Shown here: piece after piece, positions 22,343 through 33,927 of the stretch
Position numbering within the stretch: position 1 is the first letter of the stretch
How the letters are laid out: each line of letters starts with the position of its first letter
Assembly: GCA_012931725.1 (NCBI GenBank)
Contig: WHSA01000561.1
Span: 70,290 to 134,289, forward strand
Reading direction: 5' to 3'
Source: Litsea cubeba
Taxonomy: Eukaryota; Streptophyta; Magnoliopsida; Laurales; Lauraceae
DNA length: 64,000 nucleotides
Translations under genes and position numbers: made by a program
The notes under the pieces: model-generated
What the model was told of the DNA's origin: nothing
The model's input: the letters and a program-made list of their open reading frames with translations, nothing else
The model's database searches: none

Positions 22343-23692
22343 AGACCGTTGCCGAACTCATGCTCACATAGCCGAGACCAGCGGAATTATGAATCCACCT
22401 CGGCGCAAGGAAGTTCATCTCGGCCAAAGCCAGCCATCTCGGCCAAGGTCAGTTTTTAACAAAGAAAGAACTGTGCAAGCACTGAAGCACAAAAAGGCAG
22501 CACAAAAACACAAATATTCCAAGACAGCGCAGGGAAAGTAAAAGAGAAGACAAAAAGCACTGCACACAATTCAAGTGATCTCAAAATCCTTCCTTTTTAT
22601 TCATTGTAAACTGCTTCATTACAAGAGTTACAGAACAGAAAACAAAATACAGAAAGGAGGATCGCAGTCCTCTAAAAACAGAAAATAAAATGAAAGACTG
22701 GGAGACTCTGATCTTCACCGACTCTTCAAGCTACAGGCTCGAAGACGCCGGTTCATTGCCTGGAGGTTCTGAGGGATCCCGAATTCCAGTGAGCTCTACA
22801 ATACGCTGTGGTTGGTCAAACCAAAGCATTCAGGATCCCCTCCAGTTCGGAGGCCCTAGACCTCGCTGAGCTCTTCAACACCCTCCGGTCAGTAAGACCA
22901 ACCGAAGTTTGAAGAACCCCCGAATCCAGCAGAGCCTCAATCCCACCCTGCGTCCGGCGGTCGCTCAAGACCGTGCCAGACACTGAGGGCGCGACCATCC
23001 CACAGTTGCAGAAGATTCCCCTGCAACCGGACCAGGGACGATCGGCCATGAACCCGCGTTCAGAGAGCGCGTGGTCCACGGGGAGTTCCTTCAGAGAGCG
23101 CGCAGACCACGACGGGCTTCCCCCCTCGGAGATAGCCATCCACAGGCGCAGGGGTCCCCCCCGGATCAAAGGTTCCAAAACGTCCACTGGACATGGCTCC
23201 TACAACTATGTGAATTAAACTATCCTAATTCCGTTTCTTTTCTTCTCCCATGGCGAGCCTACTACCCCTACTTATAGGAAGAAGAAGGGCTCAATCTCCG
23301 AAGGAAGTTAAGGGGCGAAGTCTCCCACGCGTTACATGGGACGCACGTCTTCCTGTCTGTTGACCAGCGATCCCTATGGCGCCACGTAGAGACATCCGCC
23401 CATTTCCCTCATCTGATGTACCATCGCGCTTATTACTATTTATGGTCTCAGAATACGGAGAGTCGGCACAGACAGCTATGAGGACCGTTTGACTCTCTCT
23501 ACCTCGAGGGTCACGCGTCACAGTAAAGGCATTCAATACCATTCAATAGCACATCCAGAAGCAAAAGAAAGAAAAATGCAGGGAAAAGTGCACAAGTAAA
23601 GGAGCCCGTTTTTCATTAATAACAGAGAGTATTACAAGGCTGAAAAGGAGAACATTACATATAGAAGGCCAAGAGAAGTGAAAGGAGCAAGG
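22343..23692. other. Spacer of element D downstream of the 77-bp array
   Basis: The sequence is GC-moderate with short CTCGGCCAA repeats near 22400-22450. On the minus strand there is a 123-codon open frame (23187-22816). A TATA-like CCTATAAGTA (23278-23269) lies upstream of it and an AATAAA (22602-22597) downstream. This could mark a second small antisense transcript, but no domain is recognised in the product, so it is not called as a gene. Confidence 0.4.
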
Positions 23693-26189
23693 CTACTGTG
23701 GTTTCGGCGACTCCACCAGGTCGATCACCATATCTGCTGGACCAGTGGCTTCGGCCGAAACCGTGACCTTGCTTGGAGCGTCGCTGGCAGAAGGGGCTTC
23801 GACCGGTACCTCACCTGAAGCAGGGGCAGAAGAGGCCTCACCTTGAGGCACGGCCGAAGCGTCGCTGGCGACCGGGGCATCGCTCGGGGCTGGGGCAGCT
23901 GGAGCGTCGTCTGGAGCAGGAACGACTGCAGGAGCTTCGACTGGGGCACTTTCAGCTGCAGGAGCGGGGTCCGAGTACTTCGGCAGGTCCCGATAGACAG
24001 GGTGGTCTTCAGGGACCCCCGCGCGTCTCAGTGCGGCCAGGCATCCTTCCTCGAACAGAATGGAGGTGATCTCCTCCACCTGCTTCTCATACAGCTCCGT
24101 GGCATGATCCACCCCCTTCTCGAAGGCGGATTAGGCCTCAGACAGAAGGGAGGCCTTCTCTTTTTCCAGCTCGGCGTTCTCCGTCTTCAGTTTCTCTCTT
24201 TCAGCACGCCCGGTTAGCACCTCCCCGCGCAACTTCGTCCCCTCGGCCGCCGATTCAGCCTTCGATCTGGCCAGCTCCGACTCTAGCTCGGCAATCCTCT
24301 TGTTTCTCGCCCAGACCTCGCCCTTCAAATGATTAGCTCTCGACGTGAGCTCGGCACGGCAACGTCAGCCAGAGCCGACGCCAGCCGAGCAGACTCTTCA
24401 GCGCTGGCCTTCTTCAGCCCCTCCATTCCCTTCCGCAGCTCTTCCAGCTCCTTCTTCAGCTTATCCCTCTCAGACTCCAGCTGAGTGACCCTCGCAGCGT
24501 TCCTGTCACTCCTTCCCACCACGGTCAGGAGCCTCTGCACGTTCTGCAAATAAGAAAAATGGGTCAAACTGGGGCAGTCGAGCTAAATTACTTGAAGAAA
24601 AATGCTGAAAACGCTTACCAGAAGGTTAGCCTGGATCGCTGAGACCATCAGGCTCTCGTTGTCGAACCTCTCGTGCGTCTCCATGTCCCGCGGCAGAGCG
24701 CAGACCTTGGCGAGAGCTCCGATGACGTCGGCGTTCCCCATCAGCCGATCCTCGACGTTCAGAGGCTTACCGGGTTGCGTTTCCATCCTCGGTCTCCATG
24801 GCGCTGGGGCAGTTCGGGGTCCGGAGGCCGATCCAGACCCTTGCCCCGCCGAGATGGTGAGCTCGCGGGTCGTCCCGCCGGTCGACTTGCTGGCCGGCAC
24901 ACTCTTCTCAACTGGTGCACTCTTCTCAGCTGGTGCACTCTTTTCAGTTGGAGCCTTGACTCCGGGGGCCCGCGCAGGGGTTTTGCCCTTCGGAGGCTGT
25001 TCAGCCCCCGAGTCCTTCTCCCCCGCCTTGGACTTCTTCCTGGGCGGGGACCCCTCATTCGAGCGATCCGGCGAGCGTCGCCGAACTCCCCCGCTCGGAG
25101 CGGGGGCAGGAGCAGAAGAAACGCCAGCACCCCCCGAGTCCGAAGTTGCGCGGGTACTGGCAGATGATGGCGCCCCAGAAGATGATGACCTCTGCCTGAA
25201 CTTGGCCGCCAGGTCCTTAACAACAGGCTCCCTTGAGCTTCCCTCCATGCCTTCTTCTCGATCGGAAGAATACGTGTCCACTATCTGCGTCAGGTTCGGT
25301 GGCTCCGAACTAGAAGTGGACGCCTCGGCGCCAGACGCAGCTCGGCCCGCAGCAGGGTCGGTCAAAGGGATCCCGGCAGGCACGGCAACGGAGACGGTAG
25401 GACGATCAGGGTGCGCCTCGTCCACCTCGTCTGCTCCGGTTCTCCTGTAATGACCACGGTACCTCGGCGAATACCCAAGCAGCTTCCAAGCCGACCTGGT
25501 CTCGTGCCCCTTGTATCTCTCAACCCTATTGACGTCCTCAACGTTCCTCCTCCAGCCTTCACTCGCAGCTCGGCGTCGCCTCGCACCTGCCTCTGCAGAA
25601 CAGACAATAAAGGCGTCAGTTCGGCATCATCAAAATCAAGCAAAGCAAAGAAGCGATGTTTACTTGGGACAGTCCCGGGGCGACGTGGGACCATCAGCCT
25701 CCTGCTCTCGCCAGCGCCGAACTCCCAGTCCCCCGACAGACAGAAGAAAGCTTCTTCGGCATTTTTACTTGAATCTTCCAAGGCCAGGACGAAGCCTCTT
25801 CGCTGCGGCTTTACCCGGAGATAGTATTTTCCTTCCCCAGCCTTGCAGATATCGTAGGTATCCTCGATATCATGGACACCCAGGTCGGTCCCCAAAATCT
25901 CGTTCAGCTTCGCCGTGCCCATGATGACCTTATAGCCATTGGGCATCAGCTGGCACGGGATAATGGACCAGGTACTAAGACAAGCCCTAAGCAAGGGGTG
26001 CAGAGGAAACCTGACCCCGCCCTCGATCACGGAGATCAGAGGGAACGGCATCCAGCCGCAGGACCAGCGCATCGTGGCATAGTCGACGGAGTCCGCCGGC
26101 TTGAGGAGGACTCCCTCCGGAATACTGAAAGCGGCCCTAAATCTGGCTATGCCCTCTTCGGTATCTAAATCAAACCTAGGGGTGCCCAT
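23693..26189 (-). pseudogene. Antisense spliced gene of element D: Transposase_28-like N-terminus plus coiled coil, lightly decayed
   Basis: Three open segments join. Exon 1 is 26189-25664 and ends CCCAA|GTAAAC (phase 1). Exon 2 is 25592-24619, with acceptor CTGCAG|AGG and donor CTTCTG|GTAAGC (phase 0). Exon 3 is 24543-23693, with acceptor TTTGCAG|AAC. Residues about 40-130 hold GVRFPLHPLLRACLS and CQLMPNGYKVI. They resemble the Pfam 'putative gypsy type transposon' (Transposase_28) family as I know it. Exon 2 continues with SAWKLLGYSPRYRGHYRR, then a Ser/Pro/Ala/Lys-rich linker with RRRSPDR and PPRKKSK. Exon 3 is a heptad-rich coiled coil and a Pro/Ala/Ser tail. Two lesions are visible: a frameshift near 24345-24365 and a stop codon (TAA) just upstream of 24131. 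A TATA-like CATAAATAG lies near 26425. The gene sits between pol and 3' LTR on the opposite strand to the element. Confidence 0.7.
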
Positions 26190-26673
26190 GTCTACAATTG
26201 GGTGACAGCAAAGTTAAAACCCTAGAAGTCGCGAAACCCCAAGAAAATACTAGACAGAGGCGCGAAGCGACTTACAGAGACAAAGGGGCAACTCAAGAAC
26301 AGATCCGAGCACGTCTTATGGTCGTCCTCGCTAGAAAGGTCTCGAGCAGCAGAGCAGAAATCAAAGATGAAGGCGAAAGCGAAAAGAAACCAGAAACAAG
26401 AAAGGAAGAAGACGACCCTATTTATGGAAAGGGAACCCTCGGCGCGCGCTACCTTCGAAATTCAAAACGTTCCGTCAATAAGACAACGCAATCAGTGAAG
26501 AGGCTACGCGTGTAGCCGTCGACTCGCTTCCCAGGACAGATAGGGCAGAGCATTTATTGCTTCAGAAAAGTTGAAACGACACCAGGCAATGATCGTCGCA
26601 TCCCCAGACGAGTTTTCTAGCTTTCGACCACTAAAGGCTAGGACACTTAAGAGGTCAAAAGCTAGGGGGCAAT
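26190..26673. other. D spacer: upstream region of antisense gene and polypurine tract
   Basis: No gene is seen. On the minus strand a CATAAATAG box (about 26426-26418) could serve the antisense gene starting at 26189. On the plus strand AAAAGCTAGGGGGCAAT just before 26674 is the expected polypurine tract for the 3' LTR. Confidence 0.55.
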
Positions 26674-27561
26674 TGTGTGGGGAGATTTCCAGAACTACAG
26701 GATTACACTAATCACAGCCATCAGATGAGACTAAGCACTCTCACGTGCCATCCGCGTGCCATCCTCGTGGCACCAAACTCACCTCGGCTAACAGGGCAGA
26801 GGCCTCAGCCGAAGTCAAACAGCTCCACGCCGCTAGCGCCGAGCTCGGCCACCCCATGTGCCCATCTCGGCTGAGAACTCCACCTCGGCTGAAGGAGCCG
26901 GGACGAAAGCCGAAGCAAGAAAGAACCTCCACTCGCACCCCTCATCCCCCACGTCATCAGGCACGTGGAGGAATGGGGGCGCGAGCTAGTGAGACAGATG
27001 CGACATCCAGCCGTCCACAATCTTCGCTAGATCACTGACAGGGCGGCATCCAGCGGCTGAAGCCACATTAGGGCAAGGTCCGAGGGCAGACCCGATGATA
27101 CTCCTACCGCCAAAAGCGCCCAACACGATCTGGCCCAACAAGACGCGCATTTAATGCAATGTGGGCTGATCCGACTGGCATTAAATGCAAAGTGGGCTGG
27201 ATTGGACCGCATTTATTACTTTGTGGGCTTATCATGACTTCCCAGTCGAATCATGGGACCCACACCAAGATATCCTCCAAAGATGCGACCCAAGCCTCTA
27301 TAAATGTAGTTCCATACCACATGCAAGGTACGCATAATACAACCCACAGAGCTGTTACTCTGCCTCTCTTCTTCCTCTCCTTCCATTGTTCCAGTTCACT
27401 CACTGACTTTGGCATCGGAGAGCCTTGCGCCGCCCAGGCCAGGGTCCTCTGACCGTTTGTTCTTCTCTTTCAGGCTTTCGGACGGTACCCAATCATCACC
27501 AGTTTGGATAAGTCCTCTAAGGCTCCCCAGTTATTGTGGGTCATTATTTTCTGCACCTACA
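26674..27561 (+). repeat. 3' LTR of element D
   Basis: The LTR is 888 bp, starting TGTGTGGGGAGATTTCC after the polypurine tract and ending TTTTCTGCACCTACA. The next bases, GAACCTATCTGG, are continuous with ACCCTATGAACCTATC in the paralogous segment at 39038. This fixes the right border and predicts a GAACC target duplication. A TATA box CTATAAATG lies at 27298-27306. Only one LTR is in view, so its exact start could be off by two bases (TGTG repeat). Confidence 0.8.
27298..27306 (+). promoter_or_regulatory. LTR TATA box (D)
   Basis: CTATAAATG in the second half of the 888-bp LTR is the best core-promoter candidate. Confidence 0.5.
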
Positions 27562-27749
27562 GAACCTATCTGGATCCTAACTTGGATCTGAAGTCAGTTG
27601 TAATTTGTAAATATAATTAGCAGTGACTCTACTTATGTGTAGTTGGTTATTGCAAACAACATCAATTTGGTTGTATGGTTGTAATTATGTAATGTACATG
27701 GACAAAGAAGCCAGTAGGAGCATGTTAAAGAAACATTGAAGGACCATAC
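27562..27749 (+). repeat. Duplicated segment, copy 1, left piece
   Basis: This piece matches 39038-39217 with few substitutions and one 8-bp indel (an extra 'tatggttg'-type block here). It is host-like sequence between the D 3' LTR and the solo LTR E. Confidence 0.85.
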
Positions 27750-30197
27750 TGTCACGACCCGAACCCGAAATTTACTTACCTCGAGTTAACCGGAGTCGAA
27801 ACCATATTTACTCCCGTGAATTTTAACACATAAAACTCACAAGGGATAACAGATTTGCGGAACATAAACCAATATTTACATTGATCTCAAAAGTTATTTA
27901 CATCATGATCATGATTATCACTTGCATACAAAAAAAGAATGCAAGGATCTCAAATGTACATATACAAAAGTTTTCATATCCATTTACAGAATTTACAACA
28001 AAATTCTCAAAATACAAAACACATAAGTGTCATCACTTCCACTCCACTAATCCTCCTGGAGGAACCAGATTGGTCTCCTCCGCTGCCTGCGCGGTCACAT
28101 TAGTGGCAGGGGTAGCTGAGCCTGTAATGTCATCATAACACTGGTGAATTCGACAATTCAGCAAAGTATAAATAGTGTTTATGATCATACATGCTACTTG
28201 TAAAACAGTAAACAATATTCAGTAAACAGTTTTATAAACAAGTCAGTAAGGATCATATTCATCCTTGACATTGATAACTTGGCAACTAACATAATATTTC
28301 CATAATAATCAAATCAAGTGCCATCTTCCTTAAAGGAAGGATTATCATCTCCGTAAACAAGGAGACATGACCATCTTCTCAATAGAAGAATAATATGTGG
28401 GATTTATCAGTGTCCGGGCCAGGAACTACTGACATCACCACGGAGTTCCAGAACACTCCACAAATAACTGCTGCAGACAGTATCAAGATCAGCTCAATGA
28501 GCATGTAGAAATCATTATGTAGTGCCATGCCGATTCACAAGTAATTCACATACAATGTTAGTCTTTAAAGTTGATTACAATGAGCGGTTACGAGTTCATT
28601 CATTTCAGTTAATTCAATTCAAATGAATACCAACCAAATGGGTATATTGCTAGGTCATTTAATGTACACGTGTTATGTTTGATAGACATTACAGTTCTTA
28701 TGGAAAGTTGCACATTAAGACCCGTACTTAACCCTTACTGGCGGTATAAAAGTACAAATAGCCTTGAATAAATCAATAGGCCTTATCTTTTGTAGTGCAG
28801 ACCTAAAGTCTTAAAATACATCATTTTGATGCACTGTCGGTTCACTCATCGGTTGACCTGTCGGTCGACCGAGATGTGCTCTTCGGCTGACCGATAGGTA
28901 TCGGTCAAGTTGACGGTTCGAAAACCAGAGGCAAATTACCTTGCTCAAGTCACTGCGTCGGTTCATCTTTCGGTTGACCGAAGATGTTCATCGGTTGACC
29001 GATGTGATCGGTCAAGTCTTGGTTCAAAAACCAGAGACGCGTTTTTCTACCCAATTAACACTGTCGGTCAGCTCGTCGGTTAGCCGTCGGCTAACCGACA
29101 GCGTCGGCTGACCGAGATTACCCAGAAACGAGACACAAAATTCGTGCATGAATTCTGTTCTGACCATTTTCCTTTGAACCTGAACCAAACTTCTTGGAAC
29201 CTTCTGTTCCTTTCTCCATTCATCATTAAAATACAAGTATTACTTATATTCCATTCCAAAAGAAAAGTAACACCTAATATCATCATTCAAAGATAAAAAC
29301 CCATTTCATCAATTCATTCTCTTAGCTCAACATAATAAGTTCAGGAATTTAATTTAACTAACATGCAGTAGCCATTTGAGCATATTAACTGATTTATACT
29401 TGCCTTTACTCGTGGTTTGATCCCTTAATCTTGTTCCTCAAGAAATCCAACAAGAAGGTGGTGGAGAAGATGATTGCTTCACTCGTTTCTCTTGAAAACC
29501 CAAGCAAATAAAGAGGGGGAACATTGATAGCATAGATCTCACCCAAGCTTACTCAAAGAACAAGGAAAATAACATGAAGAAGAGCCCACTGCTCAGTCTA
29601 TTCCAGACAATGATCAAAGATCAAAGAAACAAAGACGAAACCCATTTTGCCATGATCTTTCCATAAGATGAATGGATGAAACAAGAAAGCAAAGAAACAA
29701 GAAAGAAGAAGAAAACCATACTCAGAAACTTTCATATGCTATTAGGCTGTAACGTGGAACATCTGGAGAACATGTGAAGTGCATGTACTAAATACATGAC
29801 ACATGTTTCCAATTTTGCAAGAGAAACCCACTTCATCTTAGTTATTTCATTTTGAGTCAAATCCCAACTCACTTAAATCATCTCAAGTCAAATGCAAATA
29901 AGTGTATTATGGAACTTGATGTACTCATCAAGATACACACGTTGGTATCAAATTCCACCCAATTCGACTATTTGTACATACATTGATATTTACGAAAAAG
30001 TCCTCCAATTCACTAATTGGGGTCAAAAACCAATTTCATGTCTTCCAAATAATCGTATTAAGCTTAATTTAGTCATCTAAGACTAATTTAGCTCATAGTG
30101 ATTACTAATCTCATATAATTTAATTAATCGCATCTTAATCAATGATAATCACGATTAATTAAGGTTAATCTCGTTTAACTCGGGGTGTGGTGTAACA
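27750..30197. mobile_element. Element E: 2448-bp solo LTR with 5-bp target duplication
   Basis: It begins TGTCACGACCCGAACCCG and ends GGTGTGGTGTAACA (TG..CA). It is flanked by CATAC on both sides (27745-27749 and 30198-30202). The paralogous copy has the empty site with a single CATAC (39213-39217). No coding sequence is seen inside, so a solo LTR from recombination is the simplest reading. The TGTCACGACCC start is common among plant Ty3/Gypsy LTRs. Inside, 28840-29130 holds three degenerate repeats rich in CGGTTGACCG-type palindromes. The orientation of the parent element cannot be decided. Confidence 0.9.
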
Positions 30198-31428
30198 CAT
30201 ACTTGCTTTGTTTAAAATCAGCTAGAATAATTGTTTTTAGAAACTTATAATATCATGCTTAATAGGGCTTCCTTAAGACAATATAGGGATCTCTACTGAC
30301 AATACACCAAGCTAGACAAGTTGCGTTACTTTGTATCCTTCAGGTGGATTCATAAAAAACAACCTCACTAAGGTCCCAAAAAGAAATATGTTTTCGACAT
30401 CCATTTGAAAGATTGACCAGGACTGTGATGCATCTACCAGAAGGACAAATCAAACAATGGTCATCATGGCAATTGGCACAAATGAATCATTATTAGTGCA
30501 ATTGACCAGGACAGCAGCCGGAGGTTAGGGATGATGTATTTTTTTAATTCACCTTTCTATCCACTCTCCCATTTCCTTTCCAGATCCTCTTCTATTTCAG
30601 ATATTAATGTGGGTTCTATTTCTCTGCAACAGGTCAAGGTCTCTCTCCCAGATTCGAAGAAGTTGTTTAACTTGAGTTTGTTCAGGTAATTGACTCTTTA
30701 TGTTAGGACTTGTTGCGTCTATACCTCCTCTCCATATTTTTGTGTATTTCTTCCTTTCCTTTTTGTAGTTTGTGGCTATTTCTAATCTAATGCTTTAGGA
30801 ATAATTTTACTGTTATTAATTAGATAAATCACTCAGGATTTCTTTACCCATTACTAAATTTCTGTGTGTACAATAAATGTAAAAAGCCGTTACTCTGCAT
30901 CGAATGGGTTTTTCAAAATATTCAACTCATCTCTACCTGTTTCATTTTTTTCCATGGTAATCGATGTTGGTTACAGCCTTGTTCCAGCAAAATTATAAGC
31001 ATAAAGTGGTTAAAAGAGGTGTCAAATTGGTTGGACTTTCTGAAAATATGAAAGGTGTAGTTTCTATTTGTTAGCGTCTACTATGGATGAGTTCTGTTTA
31101 TTAGATAGTAGCATCTTAACTTGCCAAGAAAACAAAAAAGCTCTGTTTAATAGGTAAGAGCATTCTTATAAGTGAAAAGAATATTAGAACAAGAGCCATA
31201 GGACTTAAAATCCAGGGTCTGAAATTCTAACCCATTGGGCCATCGAGTAAATATCTAAACCAGGCCCATTATCACTACTCCAAAAATCAAAATTAGAGAC
31301 CATGGTTTGGAGAGGTTAAGGACAAAAAATGAACTGAATGAACCTACATGACGAAGTAGTGGACAATGACAGATACTGAGTTCTAAACTGCGAACTTGAA
31401 TACAAATTAGGCCACTATAAACCCCCAT

Positions 31429-31705
31429 TTGGCAAACATGAACCTCTTAAAGAGGTGACCGCGAATAGTGTCCGAGTGATTTCATGAAGTCTTGTCCGTG
31501 CACCTATGAATACACACTGTGCATCTGATCCAGCCCCAAAAGTGGGACCTGCTCTTTAAACTTCATGTATACAATCCAGATTAGCAGGAGTTCAGAGCAT
31601 TAGAGCGCGGGTGAATGTTTTTTATTAGTCATGAAGGTCACATACATATAACATAGGGGTTCACATGCAAAACAACCTCCATTTGTGTTTGCTTTTGATT
31701 TTTGT
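31429..31705. repeat. ~280-bp repeat, first instance
   Basis: The block beginning TTGGCAAACATGAACC and including GGTTCACATGCAAAACAACC recurs at 33928-34207 and in copy 2 near 40466-40700. It is non-coding. No terminal inverted repeats were recognised. Confidence 0.7.
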
Positions 31706-31822
31706 TGGTTAGAAAGATCTGTTCTCAGAGGCTCTTGACTCTCTCTCTCCCTCTCTCTCCAAGTTGAAGCTAAGAAACAGCTAACACAGATGTTGTTGTC
31801 AAAGCTTCTTCTCTTTCAGCCT

Positions 31823-31859
<37 letters not shown>

Positions 31860-32667
31860 AAAATCAACTTGGCTGCTTTTGTAACTCCACTTAAAATGAG
31901 CTTTGGCTGCTTTGTAACTCCATTCTTTAGACATTAGATTGGTCTTTGATAATATTTTCTCCACTCTCAAGAATGCAAGGAGCTAAATACTCCTCTTCAC
32001 CATACACATCATGCGCGCAGAGAAAATTATAATAGATGACTTGCCAGTGATTGTGTTATAATTTTTTGTTTCTTTTGTTTTTCTCGTTGATTCTATACGT
32101 ATATCATTTTCAGTCCATTTTCCCCTTCACAATGGGATGCTCACTTTGTTTAATTATGTTCTGAAATCCATGTTGTCTTGGCTGATCATGTAGGAGTGTA
32201 TGAATAGCTTTTGTATCTTGCATGATGCATTGTGCACCATTGTCCATGCATCGTGAATTTAGACGTTGCTCTGATATCCTTTCAGGCATTGCTTATGTAT
32301 TTTTCTGATTATCTTTTTTTACTGACTTTTTATCTTTATCTTTTTCTGTAGTGTCACCATGGAGTGCGGTCATTACAGGTTGCCAAATGGCTGCAGATGC
32401 AGGTAATTCTGTCAATGTGCTATTGGTTGTAAAATAGTCTAATCCTTCAAGGCTTCTTTTTTATTCTTTTTGAGTTTGCTAGTTGACCCATGACCTTCAA
32501 CATGGTGCACGTACTGATGTGGCCCAAGTGTAACATCAGACATGCAGCATGGGGATTGGGATTAATGTGCATTGGTTGTAACATCTTTTTGTAATTTTCA
32601 CTATTAATGTGCATTAGGATTAAAAATAATGTGAACTGGAAATTAATTTCTTTTGCTGAACTGATCA

Positions 32668-32751
32668 GGAGTCTTGCTTTATGGATCACCTTGTACCCGA
32701 AAAACTCTATTAGCAAGAGCTGTGGCTAATCATACTGAATGCACCTTTTTC
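32668..32751 (+). pseudogene. RPT6-like 26S proteasome ATPase exon fragment, copy 1
   Basis: After CTGATCAG the sequence translates to GVLLYG..., with LLARAVANHTECTF further on. This is the Walker A exon of the 26S proteasome AAA-ATPase subunit RPT6 (regulatory subunit 8). The ATP-binding loop, normally GPPGTGKT, reads GSPCTRKT here, so the Gly/Pro and the Gly before Lys are lost. No neighbouring RPT6 exons are found. It is a dead fragment carried in the duplicated segment; the paralogous copy is at 41651-41734. Confidence 0.8.
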
Positions 32752-32897
32752 TTTGCTTTTCTTTTATTCTCAGTATAGATGGTGGATTTTAATTGAGGTA
32801 ATTGAGGTTTTGCTTTGTTGGTTTCATTTACATATAACAAACTGCAATTTGCCATGTTTCCTTCCAATTGATAAGACTCCTTTTCATTTGTGAACAG

Positions 32898-32999
32898 GGA
32901 GGGCAAGGGTATGTGAGAGGAATCTATTTCCAGGACATTGTTTTGGAAGGAGTCTATAGAGCCATTACTATTGTTCGGGAATATGATCCCTCATACACA
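32898..32999 (+). pseudogene. 102-base exon-like fragment, possibly GH28 polygalacturonase-like, copy 1
   Basis: An exon of exactly 34 codons is bounded by GAACAG| and |GTAAGA. It encodes GGQGYVRGIYFQDIVLEGV followed by YRAITIV. A Gly-rich start followed by [VI]-x-[FV]-x-[DN]-I-x-[LM]-x-x-V resembles a beta-helix coil of GH28 polygalacturonases. The resemblance is short and unconfirmed. Copy 2 has it at 41882-41983 with a few changes, including loss of a G at the start. Confidence 0.35.
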
Positions 33000-33927
33000 G
33001 TAAGATGGTCCAATCCTAATCTCCTTCAAGTAACAACTATGTTTGTTTCCTGTATTCATAATGCTGGTTCAGTTCAAGTATATGGGCATTTCTTGTGCAT
33101 GCAAACTAACTTTTGTTTCAGCTCGGGGCTCGGGCTGGTCCAACCTTTTTTCGGGTCTTGATTTTTGTGAATTGGGTCTAATACTTAGGCCTATTCAAGA
33201 AAATGTGCATTAAGGGCAGTCCTGTAAGCTATTAGTTCAGTCGAGTCCAACTGGATTAAATATTTTGGACATGAACCTTGGGCTTGACCCAAATCACCAG
33301 TTCCGTTAGATAACATAGATCGAGACAAAATTGAGTTTTTCCTTATGTCCCTTCGAAATTTGGAATTTTTTCAAACCCCAAACCACATGCACACCCTCCC
33401 CTCCCAAATTCTCGAAGCCATTTAGACCCCTCTGGATTTTAGGGCTAGTTTGTGCAAAATTAAAGTGATCCATAAATCTCTACTAAATAATTTCTCTCTT
33501 TGTCACGGTCCTCACGGAATCCTTTCTTGAAACAAGCATGTTAAAAATCCATGTTAGCTCTAGCAATATTAGCTTGCTGCACCATTCTCTGGCAACAGTC
33601 TTGAATGCTTAAGCATCTCATGTTCAGTTTGCATGGTAAATGATGATGTTTTTTCTATTTAGAATAGCCACCTCTTTTTTGATATTACTCAAATCATGTC
33701 AACTGGTGTTAATTTATGAATCTAGAATTTTCCTTTGGAAACAATTAAGAAACAATTTAGTTCCGTAAATTTTGAATTTCAGGTGGCAGTTGACGGCACC
33801 TCATACCACGGGCAAATGTTCTCATGGCGGCTATGTGATCACCCCATCAAATTATGTTGCACGTGAAGTCTGTACTGCAAGCACCATCACTCTCAACTCT
33901 TCACGGCAAAAGGGAATTTTAGCGAGC

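Larger units (their letters stand above)
21432..27561 (+). mobile_element. Element D: 3' portion of a second Tat-type retrotransposon family
   Basis: In order it holds the C-terminal end of an integrase/pol frame, a 77-bp tandem array, a spacer, an antisense spliced gene, a polypurine tract (GCTAGGGGGCAAT) and a 3' LTR with TG..CA ends. Its LTR and pol are unlike those of A, B and C, and it is GC-richer. Its 5' part is cut off by the insertion of C. The 3' LTR ends at 27561 against sequence that is continuous in the duplicated segment at 39038, so the insertion site can be located. Confidence 0.85.
30203..33927 (+). repeat. Duplicated segment, copy 1, main piece (gene-fragment region)
   Basis: It matches 39218-42851 at high identity throughout. 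Exon-like pieces bounded by plausible AG and GT sites are scattered in it, including 30632-30687, 32352-32402, the RPT6-like exon and the 102-base GH28-like exon, but no complete gene is present. It also holds (CT)n/(GA)n microsatellites at about 31740-31855. The right part before 33927 matches copy 2 up to the insertion point of B, after which copy 2 leaves the window. Confidence 0.85.

Noticed and set aside
22816..23187. Minus-strand 123-codon frame in D spacer as a gene
   Set aside because: TATA-like and AATAAA signals bracket it, but the product has no recognisable domain and GC-rich sequence favours chance open frames. It is mentioned in the spacer entry only.
24602..25450. 282-codon plus-strand frame in D
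   Set aside because: It is opposite exon 2 of the antisense gene in high-GC, Ser/Pro-rich coding sequence. The minus strand has consistent splice sites and the plus strand has none.
31740..31855. (CT)n/(GA)n tracts as a regulatory GAGA element
   Set aside because: They are simple microsatellites that differ in length between the duplicated copies and have no gene downstream.
33120..33200. GGCTCGGGCTGGTCC stretch as another hAT-type MITE end
   Set aside because: It resembles the GGGC-rich MITE interior, but no terminal inverted repeats or 8-bp duplication could be found.
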